Source: Flaveria trinervia | Taxonomy: Eukaryota > Streptophyta > Magnoliopsida > Asterales > Asteraceae | DNA: 64,000 nt | Assembly: GCA_025506515.1 (NCBI GenBank) | Contig: CM046444.1 | Span: 77,371,533 to 77,435,532, forward strand | Direction: 5' to 3' | Shown here: in pieces, positions 58,339-64,000 of the stretch | Numbering within the stretch: position 1 is the stretch's first letter | Layout: every line of letters starts with the position of its first letter | Notes under the pieces: generated by a model | Seen by the model: only the letters and a program-made list of their open reading frames with translations | Told to the model about the DNA's origin: nothing | Database searches by the model: none | Program-made: the position numbers and the translations under genes

Positions 58339-59094
58339 GGAAATTGTTGGAGAGGAACGTTAGGTTTGAAGAAGATGAAGTATGGAGAGCTCAGGTTAAG
58401 GGTATATATAGGGTACGGGTGAGGAAATGACTGAAGGATGTGGTGTTAGTCATCAGTTGTTTTGAACGACCGTTGACATGGTATTATCCTTTCAGACGTT
58501 GAAACAACTGAAGTCGCGGTGTTAGGCATCAGTAGTTTAGAAAACTACTGAAGACCGTGGTTTTGACTTCAGGTGATTGAAACAACTGAGGACATGGTGT
58601 TTGTCATCAGTAGTTATGAAACTACTGAAGACAGTGGTTTTGTCATCAGCTGTTGTAAACAGCTGAAGACTTGGTATTAGTCATCAGTAGTTATAAAAAC
58701 TACTGAAGACGTGGTTTGCTCCAGTTGTTTAAAATGAAACAGCAGTGGTACAAACGACTGAGGAGAAGTTCTCGTCAGCTGTTTTCGTCAATTCTTAGCT
58801 TTTCAGCTGTTTCAAACTGTCCTCAACACATTCATCAGTCTTTATGGCTGATTTCAGTTGTTTCATAGGACATCAGTACTTATCTGTTTTTACTGATTTC
58901 AGTAGTTATGACTACATCAGTAGTTGTAACTACTTCAGTAGTTTAGAACAGATGAAGTACTTCAGTACTTGTGAGAACTTTTAGCCTTCAGTAGTTATAA
59001 AAACTACTGAGGTTAAACGAGCTCATCAGTACTTATATGTGACAGGCACTCATGATCATCAATATGAATTACTGAGATCATCAGTAGTTGTCAC
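58339..59094 (-). repeat. Element F pol-ORF3 spacer with palindrome array
   Basis: A non-coding spacer carrying hairpin units. The clearest are at 58527-58554, 58604-58630, 58643-58668, 58682-58709 and 58983-59010, each with CAGTAGTT or CAGCTGTT followed by its complement after 0-6 bases. Between them run ACATGGT / GTGGTTTT linkers. The array aligns with D1's at 2640-3250. Confidence 0.87.
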
Positions 59095-62000
59095 CTATTC
59101 TAGCTGCAGCATACCAAGCCTTAACACCAGGTTTTGGAAAGTTGAACTATCCAAAGGCTTAGTAAAGATGTCTGCAAGCTCATCAGCACTGGGCACAAAC
59201 TTAGGATCAATCAGACCTTTTTCAAAACAATCTCTTATAAATGATGTCTGATCTCTATATGTTTGGTCCTAGAGTGCTGGACTGGATTTTTGACAATGCA
59301 AAGAGCTGAAGCACTATCCATTAACAATGGAGTCTTAGTCTCTGTAATGCCATAATCCAAAAGTTGGTTTTGAAGCCAGAGTACCTGAGATGTACAGCTT
59401 GCAGCAGCAATGTACTCTGCTTCCGCAGTGGATGTAGCAACTGAGGTCTGTTTCTTGCTCTGCCAAGAAATAAGCAGTTGCCTAGGAATTGGCATCCACC
59501 AGAAGTTGATTTCCTGGTCAACTTACACCCTGCATAGTCACTGTCAGAAAAAGCAACTAATTTACCAGAATGGTTGGTAGAATACCATAAACCTAGAGAT
59601 GGAGTGCCTTGCAGATATCTAAAGATCCTCTTGACTGCAATCAGATGAGACTCTTTAGGTGCAGCCTGAAATCTAGCACAAACACATGTAGCAAACATAA
59701 TATCTGGTCTAGAAGCTGTTAAATACATCAAGGACCCAATCATACATCTGTAAAGTGTTTCATCAACCACTTTACCTTTCTGATCTGAGTCCAGTTGTGT
59801 GGTGCTGCTCATGGGAGTAGAACAGGGCTTACAGTTTTGTAAATCAAACTTTTGCAAAAGATCTTTTGTATATTTGGATTGATGAATAAAATTCCATCAG
59901 CCTTTTGTTTGATTTGCAACCCAGAAGAAAGACTGTAATTCTCCCATGGCACTCATTTCAAACTTCTGTTGCATCAACTTTGTAAAGGCATCACACAACT
60001 TTGGATCAGAGGATGCAAAAATGATATCATCTACATAAATTTGAACAAGTAGATTATGCTGCCCAGCTTTCTTAATAAATAAAGTCTTGTCTATGGAGCC
60101 TCTAGTGAAATTGTTTTCCAGAAGAAAGTTTGATAATGTCTCATACCAGGCTCTGGGAGCTTGTTTTAACCCATAAAGAGCTTTATCAAGCTTATACACC
60201 CAATTAGGATGTTTGTTGTCCTCAAAGCCTGGAGGTTGACATACATAAACCTCTTCTTTAACTTTTCCATACAAAATGCACTTTTGACATCCATTTGAAA
60301 GACTTTAAGTTTTTGATAAGCAGCATAAGCTAAAAACAATCGAATTGCTTCCAGTCTGGCTACAGGGGCAAAGGTTTCATCATAATCAATACCTCTTCTT
60401 GTGCAAACCCCTGAACAACCAGTCTGGCCTTGTTCTTAACAATAAGCCCATTTTCATCAGTTTTGTTCCTAAACACCCATTTAGTGCCTATTGCACACTT
60501 ACCTGGAGGTAGAGGAACCAGTTCCCACACTTGCTGTTTCTTGAACTGAAGAAGCTCAAGCTGCATGGCATCAACCCATCCATTGTCCTTTAAAGCAATG
60601 TGATAATTCTTTGGCTCTTGCTGACTGATGAAGAGAGCATAGAAGCAGAAATTGACAATTGACTTCTTGTTGACACCAGCAGTTATATCACCAATGATTT
60701 GAGACATGGGGTGATTCTTCAGATCTTGATATACATGAGATCTGTGCAAGTGTTTGTAGCCGGTTCAGCAGCAACAGATGGTGATGGTGAATCATTTCCT
60801 TGAAACCAATCAGTGGATGGTAATTCAAAGGAAGTTGAATTCGAAGAAATCTCATCAGCATTTGTTGTGGATGGTGCTACTGGCGCTACAGGAACATCAG
60901 GTCTAGTTGACTCAGGCAGCTGATCACTAAACCTGAAGAGGTGAGTACTGCAATCATCATCATCATCAGCAGTACCACCAGGTGGTGAACTGTTGACAGG
61001 AGCAACAGCAGGAGTTTGATAAGGAACATATTGCAGTATGTCCAATCAAATAACTCCACAGGACTTTGTGGAATCTTGTCCTTTGGAGATTCATTAAACT
61101 TAACATGTAGAGTTTCTTCAACCATCTTTGTTCTGCAGTTGAAGACTCTGTATGCTTTGCAAGTAGATGAATAACCAACAAAGTATCCTGCATCCACCTT
61201 AGGATCAAATTTGTGGAGTTGATCCTTTGTGTTGAGAATAAAACAGGGACACCCAAATGCTTTGAAAAATGAAATCAGTGGAGCCAAATGATGGAGAACT
61301 TCATATGGAGTCTTCATCAACCTCTGATTTACTAAAACTCTATTTTGCACATAACAAGCTGTGTTGACAGCTTCGGCCCAAAAGGTCAATGGCAAACCTG
61401 AGTCAGCCAGCATGGACCTTGCAGCTTCAATGAGGGTCCTGTTCTTTCTCTCCACTACTCCATTTTGTTCCGGAGTCCTTGGAATGCTGAACTGCCTTTT
61501 GATTCCCTTTGAGAGATAGAAGTCATCAAGTGTATGATTTCTGAACTCAGTTCCATTATCACTCCTGATACACTTGACAGGAAGGGATACTGCTTCTCAA
61601 TGTACAGCACAAAGTGGATAATCTTCTGAGCAGCCTCATCCTTTGAATGTAGAAAGAAAGTCCATACAAATCTGGAGTAATCATCCACAATTACCAGACA
61701 GTATTTCTTCTTTGCCATGCTCATTACTCTCACAGGACCAAATAGATCCATATGCAGTAATTGCAAGCAGGCAGTGGACTTGGACACTTCAATAGGAGGA
61801 AATGAGACCTTGTGCTGTTTTCCTTTTAAACAAGCAGTGCAAGTTTCATCACAGTGGAACTCCTTTATTGGTAAGCCTCTGACTAAACTATTGTGGCTAA
61901 GCTGATTCATGTTTTTGAGATTAACATGACCAAGCCTCCTGTGCCATAGTTTAGATTCTTGAAAAGAGGCTTTGGAAAATAGGCAAGGATGGCCTTTGAG

Positions 62001-62404
62001 ATCTATTTTCTTGGAAAGATCTAAGGCATACACTCTTCCTGTCCTGTTGGCTTTCAGGAGAGTGTGATCATCCAACACCTTGTCAATCAATGCAAAACTT
62101 TGGATGACAGAATCCTACAGTTTTGACTTGTGAAAAGGGCAACATGGCCTTTATCACACATTTGACTGACACTCAAGAGGTTGTACTTGAGATTTTCCAC
62201 ATGATTAACATCATCAAATTTGATTTCTCCATTGGAGACAAAGCCCTTACCGATGATGTAACCCCTAGCATCATTGCCAAAAGAGACAAAACCCCTTTCC
62301 TTGAGAGTAGTCATGAAGAAGAGAGATGTTCCCAGTCATGTGCATAGATCCCCACTGTCTACATACCAGATGCTATTTTGGCATGTTGAGGAACCCTGCA
62401 ATAA
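59095..62404 (-). pseudogene. Element F pol (protease-integrase-RT-RNase H)
   Basis: A copia pol ending RLGMLQLE at a TAG at 59095-59097. Protease (62087-62390) has a YVDSGD context. Pre-integrase and integrase (61455-62090) show WHRRLGHVNLKNM, CDETCTACLKGKQ, LHMDLFGPV and VIVDDYSRFVW; ERKNRTLIEAARSML lies at 61400-61455. The linker is at 60720-61045. Reverse transcriptase is at 59897-60749 with KWVFRNK and YVDDIIFA. RNase H is at 59235-59857 (SDSDYAGC, TAEAEYIAA, DSASALCI). Frameshifts occur near 61570, 60390, 60275, 59930, 59470 and 59240. It keeps glutamine codons where D1 has stops. Confidence 0.92.
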
Positions 62405-64000
62405 TAAACAATCAGTTAGTTTTAGAGACCCAAACCTTTTTGGTTTTGGGCCTGGTCATCAATAGATGGTAAACTAGCATGTTTATTTGTAACAACAGCC
62501 TGAGAGGAAGAAGATGGTGCAGAAGAGGAGTCCTTTGGCTTAGACCTCCTTTTCTGTGGTTTCAACATAGGAGAATCTAGTTGGTTAACTCTACCCAACA
62601 GATGTTGTACCATCATCACCAGCTGTGTCTGATTTGTGATAAAGCTTTCAGCTCATCAGACACATTGCTAGTGGAGTTAGATAAGGTCCTATGTTGCACC
62701 TTCTTCTTTTGAGCACCCTCAGCTGTCACCTGTAACACCTTCCTTTTTGAATTGCTTTAAGGACTTAGGGTTACAGGATTTGATGTTGCTGATACAAATG
62801 TGGTCTCAAACTCATTTTTCATTTTTACCATTTCTCATTAATTTCTTCCTTTTGTTTGAGTTTGGAACCTCTTTTGTACCAGCAATCATCTGTAAGATGA
62901 TTGAACAAACCACATACTTCACATGGTTTCTTCTTCATCTTAGGTTGATCATCAACTAAAGATGGTGAAGACTTGTTCTTCAATGCTTTGGAAGCATTGG
63001 TTGCTTTCTTGACAGCATCTTTAGTGGTCTTCAAACTTTTCTACTGCCAGTTTTTTCTCTTCAGTACTGACAGCAGTTGAAGTTTGAACTTCAGGAGTTG
63101 AATCCTGCTCTCCAGTCCTTTCAGGACCTTCAGGATTGACTCCTGAGTTGATCAACTTATTGATCATGTGAATGTCAGCATTTGGACCATCAACATCAGC
63201 TGATAGGTTCAAAGAGGACTTGATACTGACTGCTACTTCTGATTGTGCTGTATCAGAAGGTAGATCACATGACTTGATGGATTGGTTATCACTCTCACCA
63301 TCAGATTCTACCTCTGCTCTTGGGGTAAAATCTGTAGGTGGAGCAGTGTGATTGTAACCAATTCCAAACTTCACATTTGAAGCAGATTGCTTACTAAGAA
63401 GCATTTCAAAACCTTTGCATGATTGTACCCATCTATCACACTCGACCTGGGTAACTGCAAGGGTTTCTTTGAGATCTTTGTACTTCTCTAGAAGTACATC
63501 TTCTCTAGCCTTATCATCAATTATTTTGCAATTCAGTTTATAAATCTCATCATTTTTATCTTTGAGCACAAACTCAAACTCAGCTTTGTTTTTGGAAATT
63601 TCTTGTTCTAGCTCAATGTTCTTATTAATTAAAGCTACATTTGCTTCTCTAATGGAAGCAAATGCTGCTATGCATTGTTCAGAACATAATTTGGCTTTTG
63701 CCTCAGAGGATACCTGTGATACCTGAGGTGTAGAGGCATTGGAAGATGAAGTATCAGCAGACTCCAAAGCCATAAGAGCTAGATTCCCAAAAGGACTGTC
63801 ACCACCATGTTGACCAGCACCTGAGAACAGTTGATCATGACCAGACAAGTCATCTGGTAAACTGCTCCAGTCAACAACTCCTGGGGTGAAGAAGCTGTGT
63901 TGTTGAGATGAAGGTTGTTGATGAGATGGGGAAGGCTGAGGTTCTGGTAATGCATGAGGTTGTGGTGTCATAGGAACTTGAACTTGACTTGACTGTGGCA
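62405..64000 (-). pseudogene. Element F gag, C-terminal part, cut by window edge
   Basis: The C-terminal half of gag. Block 63021-63971 and upstream to the edge is open: a Pro/Gln/Ser-rich linker (PQPHALPEPQPSPSHQQ), FFTPGVVDWSSLPDDL, then a coiled coil (INKNIELEQEISKNKAEFEF, KDKNDEIYKLNCKI, EDVLLEKYKDLKE) and an acidic Ser-rich region. The second knuckle (CEVCGLFNHLTDDC) is intact at about 62870-62915. A basic tail lies at 62422-62619. Frameshifts lie near 63020, 62825 and 62625. It is better preserved than the same region of D1. Confidence 0.88.

Larger units (their letters stand above)
53936..64000 (-). mobile_element. Element F: Sirevirus-like copia, right end outside window
   Basis: A minus-strand copia of the D1/G family, running from its 3' LTR through ORF3, spacer, pol and into gag at the window edge. 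It keeps the polypurine tract and the full ORF3 that D1 lacks. Pol has fewer stops than D1 but several frameshifts. The 5' LTR and PBS lie beyond 64000. Confidence 0.93.

Overview
This window is plant repeat DNA. It consists almost entirely of Ty1/copia LTR retrotransposons nested inside one another, and I find no host gene, tRNA, rRNA or CRISPR array. A plant is indicated by copia proteins of plant type, primer-binding sites complementary to plant initiator-Met tRNA, and 5-bp target-site duplications. The composition is AT-rich. Long gag proteins with coiled coils, plus a large extra ORF (ORF3) downstream of pol, point to the Sirevirus (SIRE/Maximus) lineage. From memory, ORF3-like proteins are common in Asteraceae databases, so a composite-family plant is my best guess, but the sequence does not prove it.

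Layout. (1) Element A (minus strand, LTRs beginning TGATAGGATC) occupies 1-766 and 10484-14444; its 3' half lies beyond the left edge. (2) Element D1 (minus, LTRs beginning TGTTAGGATC) occupies 767-10483 inside A's gag gene, flanked by a perfect GTACT duplication. (3) An old plus-strand copia, E, runs from about 14.45 kb to 18659 and resumes at 45666-46785. (4) Element B (minus, LTRs beginning TGC[A/T]GGATC) spans 18665-45660 inside E's pol, with a perfect GATGA duplication. (5) Element C (minus, same family as A, 14.3 kb) spans 28311-42609 inside B's gag. (6) Element G (plus, relative of D1) starts at 46786 in E's 3' region and breaks off near 53.29 kb. It contains a 100-N assembly gap whose two flanks repeat the same ~2 kb. 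(7) A 650-bp unassigned segment follows. (8) Element F (minus, D1/G family) runs from 53936 past the right edge.

The main elements share one architecture: LTR, initiator-Met PBS, long gag, then protease, integrase, reverse transcriptase and RNase H, then a spacer, ORF3, polypurine tract and LTR. Most reading frames are broken by stops and frameshifts, so these are degraded copies.

The most interesting signal is non-coding. Each of three element families carries its own short motif, iterated in the LTR or 5' leader and again in the spacer between pol and ORF3. The motifs are ACTACTGAAG/CTTCAGTAGT hairpins in D1/F/G, CTTCCGAAG in B, and GCGTCTAAACAGTT in A/C. The second signal is ORF3 itself, a protein of about 1100-1300 codons with a conserved N-terminal core and no recognised function.
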